Origin: Cyclostephanos tholiformis
Lineage: Eukaryota > Bacillariophyta > Thalassiosirophyceae > Thalassiosirales > Thalassiosiraceae
Direction: 5' to 3'
NCBI GenBank assembly: GCA_036939975.1
Contig: JALLPB010000076.1
Location: 1-25,716 of the forward strand
Length of the DNA stretch: 25,716 nt
Positions 17,093 through 25,594 of this stretch are shown piece by piece (position 1 is the first letter of the stretch; the number at the start of each line of letters is the position of its first letter). The notes under the pieces were generated by a model. That model saw nothing but the letters and a program-made list of their open reading frames with translations. It made no database searches and was not told where the DNA came from. The position numbers and the translations under genes are program-made.

Positions 17093-17933
17093 TGTAGTAT
17101 TAGGATTGATGGCAATGGAAAGAGTTATGATATTGTAACTCCTTTTGACAGAGAGTTATTGTGCACAAATCGGACTCCCCATCATTGTCTTTGTAATTAT
17201 TATATGGGCAGGAAGTGTTGAAATTGAATTGGCGAGGGGCGAGGGCAGGTCAAAGAAAATTATTCGCTGAGGTAATAGTATCACAATGCTTACTAAAAAA
17301 TATCAAGTCCCATGTAAAATACGATACATAGTAGAGTAGTACCTAACCATCTTTCTTGGGGAACTCGCCAACCATGAATACCACAACGACCCAACGATGA
17401 GGCCTGAGCGCGCCCGCGATGATTATTCCACCCCCGAGTATTTCAGGAGCGTCGTTGACGGCGCGAGCTGCTGGCTGTTCCAAGGAGTAACTGAAGCTGT
17501 ACGCTCACGCCCTCGTCGTCCGCGACGTGAGTCAACTTACTCGATTTGGATTCGCTGATACCCGGGCCCTTGGATGGGAGTGGTCGACGGTCTTCGCGAA
17601 AGATTACAACATGATCGGCGAGGGCAACGAGAGAGATGTACACGGGAATACGGGGGGGGGGGATTCGTCGTGATCGGGCCGAGCGAGAGGGCGTTTCAGA
17701 GAGTTTTCTTCCTTTTTTCGACCCCGCCCCTCGCCCTCCTTGGAACGCGACGACCGAGCCTCTCCTCCCCCGCGACCGACCGACGGGAGGGTTTATTATT
17801 TTTTTTTTTCAATCATTGTACGCGTTCGTCCCCCCCCCCCCCTATGTCTCTTTCGTGCCCGAGGGACACGTCGTCTGCCCGTATGGTTCGACTGAAAAAA
17901 TGACTCGTACGAATCCTCTCTCCCTTAATGGGG
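17093..17933. other. Upstream region of the DUF285 gene up to direct repeat B
   Basis: It presumably holds the DUF285 promoter. A GAGGTAATAGTAT motif at about 17269-17281 shares AGGTAATAGTAT with the palindrome at 23197-23215. Small frames on both strands at 17403-17643 (for example YSTPEYFRSVVDGASCWLFQG forward) look vaguely protein-like but have no family. Long G- and C-runs occur at about 17650 and 17831. Confidence 0.35.
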
Positions 17934-18302
17934 GGTCGGACGGACTTGGATGTGAGTGGAGATTCGGAAAGATGCCGGTCGCTCTCGCGAGAGAACACGC
18001 AACCGTGCGGCGCACGACCGATGGACAGCAGAATGACCTCGAGCCGCGATGTAATATCCCTTTTGGACGAGTTAGCCCCCTCCTACCTAACTACGAATTA
18101 TATAGGGATGATCAACGCCCGAAGGGACGTCCACAGCTGCCTCCGGCGGTCTCTTGACTTCTTCGACCGCATCCCCTCGACATGTTGTGAGCGACAACTG
18201 CGACGACCTTCGCTGTGTGTGTTGGTGTGTGTGTCTGGGGGGGGGGGGAAGGGGGTGGCGGAAATGCCGAGGGGATAATGGATCATGGAGCTCGATTCGC
18301 AA
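17934..18302. repeat. Direct repeat, copy B (about 370 bp)
   Basis: Same orientation and extent as 15011-15379. The GT-rich/G-run segment is longer here (TGTGTGTGTTGGTGTGTGTG then a G-run, 18215-18249). The homology ends at GATTCGCAA; the next bases (ACGCGTAG here, CGATATT in copy A) are unrelated. No terminal TG...CA typical of LTRs was seen. Confidence 0.92.
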
Positions 18303-18649
18303 ACGCGTAGATGGAATGCCTGTCGAGGCCGACGACGGCTCACGAGATCTGGCGATTAGCATTTTCAACGAACGTCAAGGGCCCCACATCCAGAAAAGCG
18401 TGGGAACTTGGAGATGACGCACTCATGCGCATAGTTCATCGGATCGGGGAGGGGGGTCAGCGCTGCGCTCGCATAATTGTCGATCGATGATCCGTCGGTG
18501 ATGGTGGCATTGGTCGGGGCGGTGGATGTCTGCAAGCGCAGGGCGAAACATTCGAAGAGAGGAGGAACGACCATGACGGCGGAGATGATAGGCGGCGGGG
18601 GGGGACGATAAATAATTAGGGCATGTGACATGATCATTTTTAGTGCATG
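18303..18649. other. Stretch between direct repeat B and the zinc-finger remnant
   Basis: A reverse frame (18365-18637, 90 residues, with a run AVMVVPPLFECFALRLQTST) has no recognisable family. The G-run at about 18595-18604 and CGATCGATGATCCGTCG segments suggest ordinary spacer. No RNA gene was recognised. Confidence 0.35.
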
Positions 18650-18995
18650 TTATGCAATTGCTAGATGTATATGTGGTGTATTGTCGCTTTCTGCTGTTTC
18701 TGTCATCATTGTCATCGTCATCCAATGTATCCCCCTTGAGTACTCCGTTCTATGCTTCTGGCGGAGGTGCGATTCCCAGCACTCGTTCTCCTCATTCGTT
18801 GTATTGTTGCAGAGCCAACACTTAAATGGGTATCGATCCCCTATGCTTCTCTCGGAGGTGCGATTCCCAGCACTGGCTCTCCTCATTCGTTGTATTGTTT
18901 GCAGAGCCAACACTGAAATGGGTATCGATCCCCTTCTTCGCGGATGCAGCACACGTTGCAGAGGAAGGATGTCTGCGGATCGCCCTTTCCCTTCT
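18650..18995 (-). pseudogene. Decayed C2H2-type zinc-finger array
   Basis: On the minus strand the best-preserved unit reads YPFKCWLC, then CWESHLRQKHR after a 10-residue spacer: two Cys with CxxC spacing and two His with HxxxxH spacing, a C2H2-like finger. The DNA of this unit is duplicated: 18750-18840 and 18841-18932 are a tandem pair of 91 and 92 bp. The second copy reads YPFQCWLCK, then shifts frame because of one extra base, and resumes as NNTTNEESQCWESHLREKHR. A third CxxC (FLCNVCC) lies further 5' near 18945-18960. Because the units are 91/92 bp rather than 90, the frame cannot pass through all fingers. The gene is therefore broken unless introns fall between fingers. The last finger continues to a stop at 18650. 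Confidence 0.6.
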
Positions 18996-19106
18996 TTTGC
19001 GCATCTTACCAAATTTGCATCGGCGCCTTCGTTGCCGCTTTATGTGGCTGCTCCTGCTCCCTGTAGTAATTAAACTACTGCAAATCGTGCCAAAAATCGT
19101 ACTTTT
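18996..19106. other. Spacer between zinc-finger remnant and minisatellite
   Basis: About 110 bp with no feature that I can support; it may include the decayed 5' part of the zinc-finger gene. Confidence 0.3.
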
Positions 19107-19195
19107 TTGGAGTGTCGCTCGCTCAGTCTGTTGGAGTGTTGGTCGTTCGCTCGCTCGCTCTGTTGGAGTGTCGGTCGGTCGCTCGCTTGCTCTGT
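19107..19195. repeat. Minisatellite of GTTGGAGTGTCGGTCG / GCTC units
   Basis: Three units start with TTGGAGTGT at 19107, 19131 and 19163 and continue with (GGTC)n/(GCTC)n blocks, ending in CTGTTGCC. Unit lengths are 24, 32 and 33 bp; length differences come from the inner GCTC tetranucleotide repeat. Confidence 0.8.
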
Positions 19196-19274
19196 TGCCT
19201 CTTTTTGTCCTGTCACTTTGGTCTGTGACCGTATTTTGGTCTATCTGTCTGTCTGCTGTGTCTAGTGTAAGGCT

Positions 19275-19530
19275 GTGATTTCTTTAGCAGGTACACAGAT
19301 ACGCGAATACACAAATGACCGGTGCGAAGGTTTTTTTTTTCGCGAGTGTTCGTTCGTGTATTCGGTTCGTGCGAAATTGTATTTTTTAGCTCCAAATGCG
19401 CAGATGCACGGATATTTGTTACAAAATGACCAATTTTTTATCTGTGCACCTGTAAAATTTTATTTGTTGCACAAATAAATCCTCCACGTGGAACTTTTAT
19501 TTGTCGCACAAATAGAAGGCCCAAATACAC
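19275..19530. repeat. Palindromic ATTTGT-NGC-ACAAAT motifs upstream of the transposase remnant
   Basis: TTTATTTGT-TGC-ACAAATAAA (19459-19479) is a perfect 9-bp stem with a 3-nt loop. TATTTGT-CGC-ACAAATA (19498-19514) repeats it 39 bp on. Diverged half-motifs occur at about 19306 and 19408 (ACACAAATGACC, TACAAAATGACC) and 19526 (ACACAAATAGAGC). They could be subterminal repeats of the neighbouring transposon; I could not identify a matching far end. Confidence 0.55.
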
Positions 19531-19641
19531 AAATAGAGCTCTCTCTCTCTCTTCCTCCAAAAAAATTAGCTCCGGAGCAAAATACCTCCCCTCGCTTCCT
19601 CTTGCTCTCTCCTGCTCATACCGGTGGGTGTTCGGCTCGCC

Positions 19642-20286
19642 ATGCACCCCCCTCCCGATGGCAATGCTCTCCCTGCCTTCAATTTTGTGTCTGAGTTTTT
19701 GCCGGCACCAGATTTTGGCGAATCATTCAGGTTTGACACGCTCTTTGATTTTGACGAACCCGGCAATTTGCCACTCGTCGGTGGGCATGATGACAACTCG
19801 TGCTCGGTTTTCATTGCGAGCTTCGTCAGTGTTAGTAGGCGCCGCGCTCGCAGGAGGAAGCTTCAATCCAATCGTGTCTACTGTAAGCAGAGTGTTCTTC
19901 TCTCTCCTTGGTATGTAAATTTTCTTTGGCCGGGTTTCACCCGCGATTTGACTCACAAGCTATCCAGCTCTGATTGCTTTGGTGAGTTTTGGTCGCTTTT
20001 TTGGATGCGGCTTGATTAGGTAGAGGAGCTGACTACCATTCTCATAGACCATGGTTACATTAAGGAGCCACGTTCAAAGATGTTTTGGGACAAGTTCCAT
20101 GAGCGCAGTGAGCTATTCGTCCTGACTGCTCTGTTCCGCTTGGGGAGTGGGAATTCATTCCGCCAGTGCCGCTCCAACACTTATATTAGCGTTTCAGAGA
20201 TTAGGAAGTTTTTTATTGTATTCCTAGATGCAATTGTCGACATGAGGGATGAGTATGTTCGTCTTCCTNAAAGGCGAGCATCATAA
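19642..20286 (+). pseudogene. PIF/Harbinger-like transposase, N-terminal remnant
   Basis: One frame runs from the ATG at 19642 to 20286, broken by a TAG at 20017-20019. The part before the stop has an acidic N-terminus, a basic RRRARRRK patch, then SPWYVNFLWPGFTRDLTHKLSSSDCFGEFW. The part after it reads VEELTTILIDHGYI..., FVLTALFRLGSGNSFRQC, YISVSEIRKFFIVFLDAI and EYVRLP. This order (helical region, helix-turn-helix-like L.LGSGNSFR, I..S.I..FF..F, YV.LP) is that of PIF/Harbinger transposases just before the catalytic DDE domain. The DDE part, normally starting with a G.D/ID..H motif soon after, is absent. Position 20269 is an N, in a codon that would be a stop if the base were T. The copy is therefore non-autonomous. 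Confidence 0.72.
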
Positions 20287-20843
20287 CTGACATTTTTGTG
20301 CGCCTAAATAGTTTTTGACTGGTACCTTCACTTTAATGCATGATGACGGCTTAATAATAGTTTAGAAACTAAAAAAGTGATGTATGATTCCGGCACAGAA
20401 GAGCATTGGGTGTCGAATGGTGCCATCCATTCTTGCTCAATTATGAATTTTGGTGGAGATTTTTTGGGTCAAAGTCAAAAATCATTGTTTTTTGATGGGA
20501 TTTTCGATTTATTAGTCTCAAGGCTGAACGTTAGGAATGGACCCAGCAGCCCGCCCTGCATGGTACTATCATAGAAGATAGAGTATTCGTGACCGACCAA
20601 CAGGAGAGATAATGTTGTCATTATCCATAACACTGTTAGAATTTTAGACATTATTAGGGTTATCTCATTGGTGCTCCAATATTGAATATGCACGCCTTCC
20701 CAAGATGTCCAAGCTAGGCCACTTTAAGCTTTCTTCTTTTTCCTGTCATTTCGTACGGTAAGCCAAGCCCCGAAAACAATCAATAGTCATTAGGGTTATT
20801 TTTCTTTGAACACTCACTGCTTTCCTGTCTACTTACTTACCAG
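20287..20843. other. AT-rich stretch between transposase remnant and TPR-like gene
   Basis: No DDE domain or other coding piece is visible. A GTAAGC donor-like site after an ATG-started frame (20708-20758, MSKLGHFKLSSFSCHFV) could be a first exon of the next gene, but its phase does not match the 20844 acceptor, so I do not include it. Confidence 0.35.
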
Positions 20844-21691
20844 ATACCTCTATTATTAAAAAGTTGGGTGCACCTACCACTGTGAAAACGCAAAACATAT
20901 CTCCACATCAACTGAGTAGAGAGATATCGAAGTACAAGCCGTCGAGGTTACAAGAAAAGACCCCTGACGAATTGAACAGAGAAGAATATCGTTATGAGAA
21001 ACACTTCCTTTGCCTCCTCCCTTTCCGCACAATAACCATTACGCGACAGCAGTAAGTTTGGCAGAGTCGAGCCTTACTCTGTGTATCCGTTGCTCAGAAA
21101 CTACTAATATATTCAACCTGCAAGATGGACGCGGCATTTGCTTTTGAGACATGCTCGATGCTCGGCGGAGGCAAAATCCAGTGCGGAAAATCTGCTCCAT
21201 AAGACCGTCGTCATTCTGGAGAGGTATCGTCAGTTGCGTGGGGCAGACGGAGATCTCCTATTCAACACGAGCTACCGTGAGGCCGCAAACGCGATGACAC
21301 AATTCACAAGTGAAGGAACAAATCATCCCTCTCATAAAAGTGTTCGATTCTGGCAAGGTGAAGCCCTATCTCATTTCAAAAAGTCTGCCTGGGAAGGTGA
21401 GTTCGTGTTGACCCCGGTGGTATGGAACCTTTAAGGGCTAACTACGATGTTCTGTTCTAAATGGGATACGCGTCCATGCGCCTGGGACGCTATGACAGTG
21501 CCGCGGAACATTTCTTGAGGGCATATCGAATTGACAGCAGGCGGGTCGCCCTTAGGCTAGCCATGTGCGATCTGAGGACGATCATCGTCACCAGGCCATA
21601 TCAAAAGAGAAGCAAGAAAAACCGGGAATGTACCACTGATGAGCAGAGACGAGGTACCACGAAGACGAGATTTTCACCTCCAAGCGCTTGA
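20844..21691 (+). CDS. TPR-like protein gene, incomplete and probably disrupted
   Basis: Exon 20844-21051 follows a pyrimidine-rich CAG acceptor. The intron 21052-21124 has a GTAAGT donor, a TACTAAT branch site and a CAAG acceptor and keeps the frame exactly. Exon 21125-21396 reads ...RQQWTRHLLLRHARC, ENLLHKTVVILERYRQL and SVRFWQGEALSHFKKSAWE, then a GTGAGT donor. The next coding piece, from 21461 (GYASMRLGRYDSAAEHFLRAYRID, residues of a clear TPR helix pair), is in the frame expected after a phase-1 intron, but a TAA directly precedes it and no AG acceptor lies between 21436 and 21497. So either the acceptor has mutated, or the gene is dead, or the sequence has an error. The downstream end loses similarity before the stop at 21691. 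The first exon with the start codon was not found. TPR units usually mediate protein binding; the partner is unknown. Confidence 0.55.
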
Positions 21692-22157
21692 TATCAATTC
21701 AAACGCTTTGTGTGACAACAGTATCATCGTCTTTGGCAGTTTTTTTTGTGTAAATAGATTACGCATGATCTCTTGGTATTTAATTAAAAATCGAGGTCTA
21801 AGTTGGTGGGATGGTTTTTTAATACATCCGCTAGAGAAATGTTAGCTTTAATGCCTTTAATCTCATGTGCCTTGTCCGTAGGACTCGATTTGTTTACTAC
21901 GTAAATCTATTAACAGAGAAAACGCAAACGCGCAATCTACAAGCGCCGCAATGACTCTTAACGAGGCCGCGGCGGTAAAGGTCGCAACCACGCTCGATTT
22001 CCTCCGATGGCCGAGGATGAGACCGATGATATCAATGGAGCAATCGACACGGGGATCTGGTAACGTATTATAGTAAATATTTTATTGAAAAATACTTATC
22101 CTATACGTGAGAATCAGTCGCAGATGTTGCAAGGCACAGAGTTATGATAACGCGACG
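21692..22157. other. Stretch between TPR-like gene and cyclin
   Basis: AT-rich in 21700-21910, then a GC-richer segment (21920-22060) with forward frame AMTLNEAAAVKVATTLDFLRW that might be a decayed further exon of the TPR-like gene. The 3' UTR of the minus-strand cyclin should end here. No RNA gene was recognised. Confidence 0.35.
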
Positions 22158-23096
22158 TCACACATCGGAAGTCAAACTCTTGACATGTATAAGTATTTCT
22201 GCCAATGCCTTGAAGAGGACCTCTTTCTCGCAATCATTCACTTTTCGTTCAATTTCGATGGCATTCATTATTGCCATGAAGGCTACGGTACTAGGACGCT
22301 GCAAAGCGAGTTGATAATCTCGAACGGCGATCTCGGTTTGATATGCTAGTTCCTCTCGGATGGATTTTATCCTACAGGCCATAATGGAGATATTAGCTTC
22401 CTTCACTTTAGCTATCATCAGCTCGAAGATGACATTTCCCACTTGTAAGGCGGTAGGAACGCACACCCTCCACGAAAGGCAATCTAGTATTGTACATTCC
22501 ATGGCTTCGATGCTCTCCTTCGAATAGATCCCTCGACTTACTGCCGCGAGTTCTTCCGAGCTTAATACGACTCGCTCGTTAACCTTGATGGCAATGTAGA
22601 GAGCGGACACGGCGAGGAGCTGGTACTTGACGCGATCATGGTGGATTTCTCGGCGACTGAAACGGGGGGAGATACCATTACCGGACACTCGATGTGGATT
22701 GCTCATGAATCGATCGACTATATTCATGGCCATCGCCACACTCTCCCTATTGAGCTGGCACGAGTCGATTACGCTGTAGCACCAGTCAACGATCTTAGTT
22801 CGGTCATCTTCCGTGATCCTATAGCAGCCAATGACAGAGAATTCATTGGGGACTCCGTCGTCGTTGTCAACGTGGTGGAGATAATCGCAGCAGGAGTCTT
22901 TGGTGAAATCTTGTGCCATCATAACGTAGAGAGTATCCACTGTGTGTTCCGTATTACTGGAAGCATCTATGTGGCAATGGGCTGGAGCGGCAAACTGGTC
23001 AGAGGGTGGGATGGAGATAGACACCATGTTATCATTTCTATGGTGACTTCCATGAATTTCCATCTTCGGATAATATCTCTGATACGTTTGATTCAC
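22158..23096 (-). CDS. Diatom-specific-type cyclin
   Basis: Single-exon ORF of 312 residues. The N-terminal cyclin box spans about 96-215: DRTKIVDWCYSVIDSCQLNRESVAMAMNIVDRFMS (98-132), then KYQLLAVSALYIAIKVNE (157-174), LSSEELAAVSRGIYSKESIEAMECTIL (178-204) and LSWRVCVPTALQVGN (207-221). The Lys171 and Glu200 positions correspond to the conserved Lys-Glu pair that contacts the CDK. The second fold is poorly conserved. This arrangement (short, single good cyclin box, PTALQ after the box) matches the dsCYC group expanded in diatoms, whose members respond to light and nutrients at cell-cycle re-entry. No destruction box or PEST run is obvious. It is divergent from the SDR gene, with a palindrome between them. 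Confidence 0.87.
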   Translation of the reverse strand: MNQTYQRYYPKMEIHGSHHRNDNMVSISIPPSDQFAAPAHCHIDASSNTEHTVDTLYVMMAQDFTKDSCCDYLHHVDNDDGVPNEFSVIGCYRITEDDRTKIVDWCYSVIDSCQLNRESVAMAMNIVDRFMSNPHRVSGNGISPRFSRREIHHDRVKYQLLAVSALYIAIKVNERVVLSSEELAAVSRGIYSKESIEAMECTILDCLSWRVCVPTALQVGNVIFELMIAKVKEANISIMACRIKSIREELAYQTEIAVRDYQLALQRPSTVAFMAIMNAIEIERKVNDCEKEVLFKALAEILIHVKSLTSDV

Positions 23097-23428
23097 ACAT
23101 AAGTAGCAGATTAAAAGTTTTGGGCTGTCCTCACCTTCTCTCTAGAGAGATCATCCTTGCTCCGAGCAACAATTAACCCTCTAACATAGTGATAAATAGG
23201 TAATAGTATTACCTACTTACTATTATTATTCTAATAGAGTTCCTAGAGGTAGATTGAGCCGCAATTGGGAATCAATATTCAAATAATATTGCACAAGTGC
23301 ATCGCGACAGAATCGCACACCGCCCGAAAATTGAACGCCACGCACGCGCGGCGGAAAGCCCTTACGACGATACGTATTTTGTAATTGTAATTGGTACCAG
23401 ATACCACCCGAGGGCCGAAAATATAACA
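23097..23428. promoter_or_regulatory. Divergent promoter region of cyclin and SDR genes, with 19-bp palindrome
   Basis: TAGGTAATA-G-TATTACCTA at 23197-23215 is a perfect inverted repeat about 100 bp upstream of the cyclin start and 210 bp before the SDR start at 23429. TACTTACTATTATTATTCTAATAG follows in AT-rich DNA (23215-23238). The symmetric site between two divergent genes is a good candidate for a dimeric transcription-factor site. The upstream reading frame of the SDR gene extends to 23297 but was not used. Confidence 0.5.
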
Positions 23429-24646
23429 ATGATCCGCCGCGTCGCCACGGCCACTGCGAGGACTTATGCGCCGTCCTTCGCATGCAATAACGGGCACGCG
23501 GCCCCCGCCGCGGCCGCGTCCCTCCTCCCATCGTGGTCGTCGTCGTCGTACCCACGGCAATGGCCGTCCATCGCGTCGTCGAACTCGATCGTCTCGACCT
23601 CCTCATCGACGACGACCTACCACCACCACCACCAACAACATCAACAACAACAACGACGACGACGTCGCCACCACCATCGCGACCGCCGCCACTACTCGAC
23701 GTTCGTCCCACCGCCGAAAAACGTCTATCACGGCACGCCCGCCCACGCTGACGTGAAAATCTCCCACGATCATGACGACCCCTCATCCTCCTCGCCCGCC
23801 GGACCCCGTTCCATCGCCGCATCGTCGCGCAATTCGGACACGATGGCGGTATTCGTGATCACGGGGGCATCGCGTTCCATGGGATTGCAATTCGTTAGGG
23901 AATTGATGCGTCGCACGAGGGGACGGATAGTCGCTTGCGTGCTAAGGCCCGGGAGCACTCCCGATCTGGACGGATACCTCCATTCGCTCAGTGACGACGA
24001 GCGCGCACGCATAATGGTACATCGACTCGACGTCACCGACGTCGAACAAATCGAGGAATTGGCGATGGAGGTGGAGAGGACGTACGGACGCGTCGATGGA
24101 CTCTTCAACGTCGCGGGTGTCCTGGGGGACAGAATTAACACCCCTGGACCCGAGATGAACCTGAATCAAATGGATGCGAAGTGGGCGAGGGATCAAATGA
24201 TGGTGAATGCCGTGGGTCCCATGATGATGATATCGAAATTCGCGAAGTTGCTAAGGGCGCGCAAGGGCAAGGACGGTTACCTCCGATCCACCGGATGCAG
24301 GGAGAGCGTCGTCGTGAATATATCCGCTCGGGTCGCGAGCATGGACGATAATAATTCCGGGGGGTTGGCGTGGTATACCTACCGAATGTCAAAGGCGGCG
24401 TTGAACGCGGGCGTCAGGGCGTGCTCGCACGAGCTGAAGAGGCAGGGCACGTGGACGATATGCCTGTATCCGGGCATGACCGATACGGCCATGAGTCGGC
24501 CATTCCAGAACAAGGCGCTGAGGGATAAGGGATTGGTCTTTCCCGTCGACTTCGCGGTGGGTAGGCTCATGGATGTCGTGGACGGGATGGAAGAGGAGCA
24601 TAGCGGTGGATTTTACGATTGGGCGGGACAATCCATCCCATTTTGA
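23429..24646 (+). CDS. Short-chain dehydrogenase/reductase with N-terminal targeting extension
   Basis: Intronless; from ATG 23429 it has 405 residues. The frame is open to 23297, but M-IRRVATATARTYAPSFA looks like a mitochondrial presequence and has A at -3. Residues 30-135 are low complexity: Ser-rich, a His/Gln run, and Arg-rich. The Rossmann domain begins at about 139: VITGASRSMG (TGxxxxxG, 145-152), Asp of RLDVTD (adenine contact), NVAGVLGD (NAG, 227-), catalytic NISARVAS (Ser299) and YRMSK (Tyr318, Lys322), then YPGMTDTAM. This is the classical SDR order, closest in style to C-factor/sniffer-type carbonyl reductases. It would use NAD(P)H on an unknown carbonyl substrate. A second in-frame Met at 23843 (ACGATGG, strong context) would give a 267-residue protein of normal SDR length without the extension. 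Confidence 0.9.
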   Translation: MIRRVATATARTYAPSFACNNGHAAPAAAASLLPSWSSSSYPRQWPSIASSNSIVSTSSSTTTYHHHHQQHQQQQRRRRRHHHRDRRHYSTFVPPPKNVYHGTPAHADVKISHDHDDPSSSSPAGPRSIAASSRNSDTMAVFVITGASRSMGLQFVRELMRRTRGRIVACVLRPGSTPDLDGYLHSLSDDERARIMVHRLDVTDVEQIEELAMEVERTYGRVDGLFNVAGVLGDRINTPGPEMNLNQMDAKWARDQMMVNAVGPMMMISKFAKLLRARKGKDGYLRSTGCRESVVVNISARVASMDDNNSGGLAWYTYRMSKAALNAGVRACSHELKRQGTWTICLYPGMTDTAMSRPFQNKALRDKGLVFPVDFAVGRLMDVVDGMEEEHSGGFYDWAGQSIPF

Positions 24647-24764
24647 GAGACATGGACGGAACAAGGTCATCCCCCCCCCCCCCCTTCTTTGACCTTCACC
24701 GTTGTCACGTAAATCCCAGCGCCCCATTATTGTGTAGGAAAATATTTTCGAAGTGGGTGACTTC

Positions 24765-24925
24765 CGAAATCGTTCTAAACCTGTTTAGAAAGAACGCCAA
24801 CGGTCATTTCTAAATGTGTGCCAAATCGGGGTGTACACCATGCTAAATTTTTTTGTTCTAAATCGTTCTAAAAGGGTGTCGTGTACACCGTTCTAAATTT
24901 TGGCACGTTCTAAATCGTTCTAAAT
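24765..24925. repeat. GTTCTAAA motif array with 50-bp duplication
   Basis: Exact GTTCTAAA occurs at 24772, 24855, 24865, 24890, 24907 and 24917, with near copies at 24807 and 24842. Segments 24831-24880 and 24881-24930 are a diverged tandem pair, both opening with the palindrome GTGTACAC. The first copy forms an imperfect hairpin with TTTAGAAAGAACG (24784-24796). It follows the SDR stop by about 120 bp and a C-run at 24671-24684. Confidence 0.8.
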
Positions 24926-25234
24926 CTTTGCATTCGTAGGAATAGTACTCATGATGGAGCCGATCTTCAAAAAAGAACACCACCATGGCATAGCCGATCG
25001 CCGGTCTAGGGGCATGGCTATGGTAATAAAGAGCCACCCGCCCCCGAAACTTCATCGCGATAGTTTGGTCGAGTGCTCATACGAAGGATTATATTTAATT
25101 TTAATAAACCGGCCGAGAAAATAATTTATTTAGTGATGCCATCTATTTTATTTTATTTTTTCATTTCCTCCGAACTCAATTCCCTCAAAATTGATCATAT
25201 CGTGCTCCCCCTGCGCTCCCCGCCGGTCGTGTGT

Positions 25235-25594
25235 TTTTGGTTGGTTGTTATGTGTTATTTGATGTTTAGCAGCCGCCCAAGGCCACGACATATTTTTTCT
25301 ATTATTAATTTTTGTCGATCATTTCGATGGCCAAATGATGGCACGGCATCAGCCCCACACGCTTCGCCCCGGTTGCCTCTCCTCTCCAAGACCCTTACTA
25401 CCGTTGATGCCGACTTTTGGTTGGTTGTTGTGTCCTTCCATCAACACTGCCATGTAAGGTCAATGATCCACCCCTCTCTCTCATTTTTTCATCGATCAAT
25501 TTCCCCCCCCAAATGACAAGCAACCGACCTCCCCACATGTTCCTACCCAGCCTCCCCTTTTCTCCAACGTAACCCTTAACTTCAACGCCGATGT
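25235..25594. repeat. Diverged 180-bp tandem repeat at the right end
   Basis: Unit 1 (25235-25414) and unit 2 (25415-25594) share ordered blocks at offsets of about 178-180 bp: TTTTGGTTGGTTGTT at their starts, CAAATGA... CCCCACA in the middle, and ACCCTTA..(T)..GCCGA near their ends. Between the blocks they have drifted. A forward frame (25073-25516) crosses both and is hydrophobic by chance; I do not call it a gene. A third partial unit may begin at about 25595. No gene is seen from 24647 to the right edge. Confidence 0.6.

Noticed and set aside
18765..18790. tRNA T-arm-like sequence (GGTGCGATTCCCAGCACT)
   Set aside because: No acceptor, D or anticodon arms around it, and it is part of the 91-bp zinc-finger repeat.
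25073..25516. 147-residue hydrophobic forward ORF
   Set aside because: It crosses two diverged copies of a non-coding tandem repeat and has no recognisable domain.
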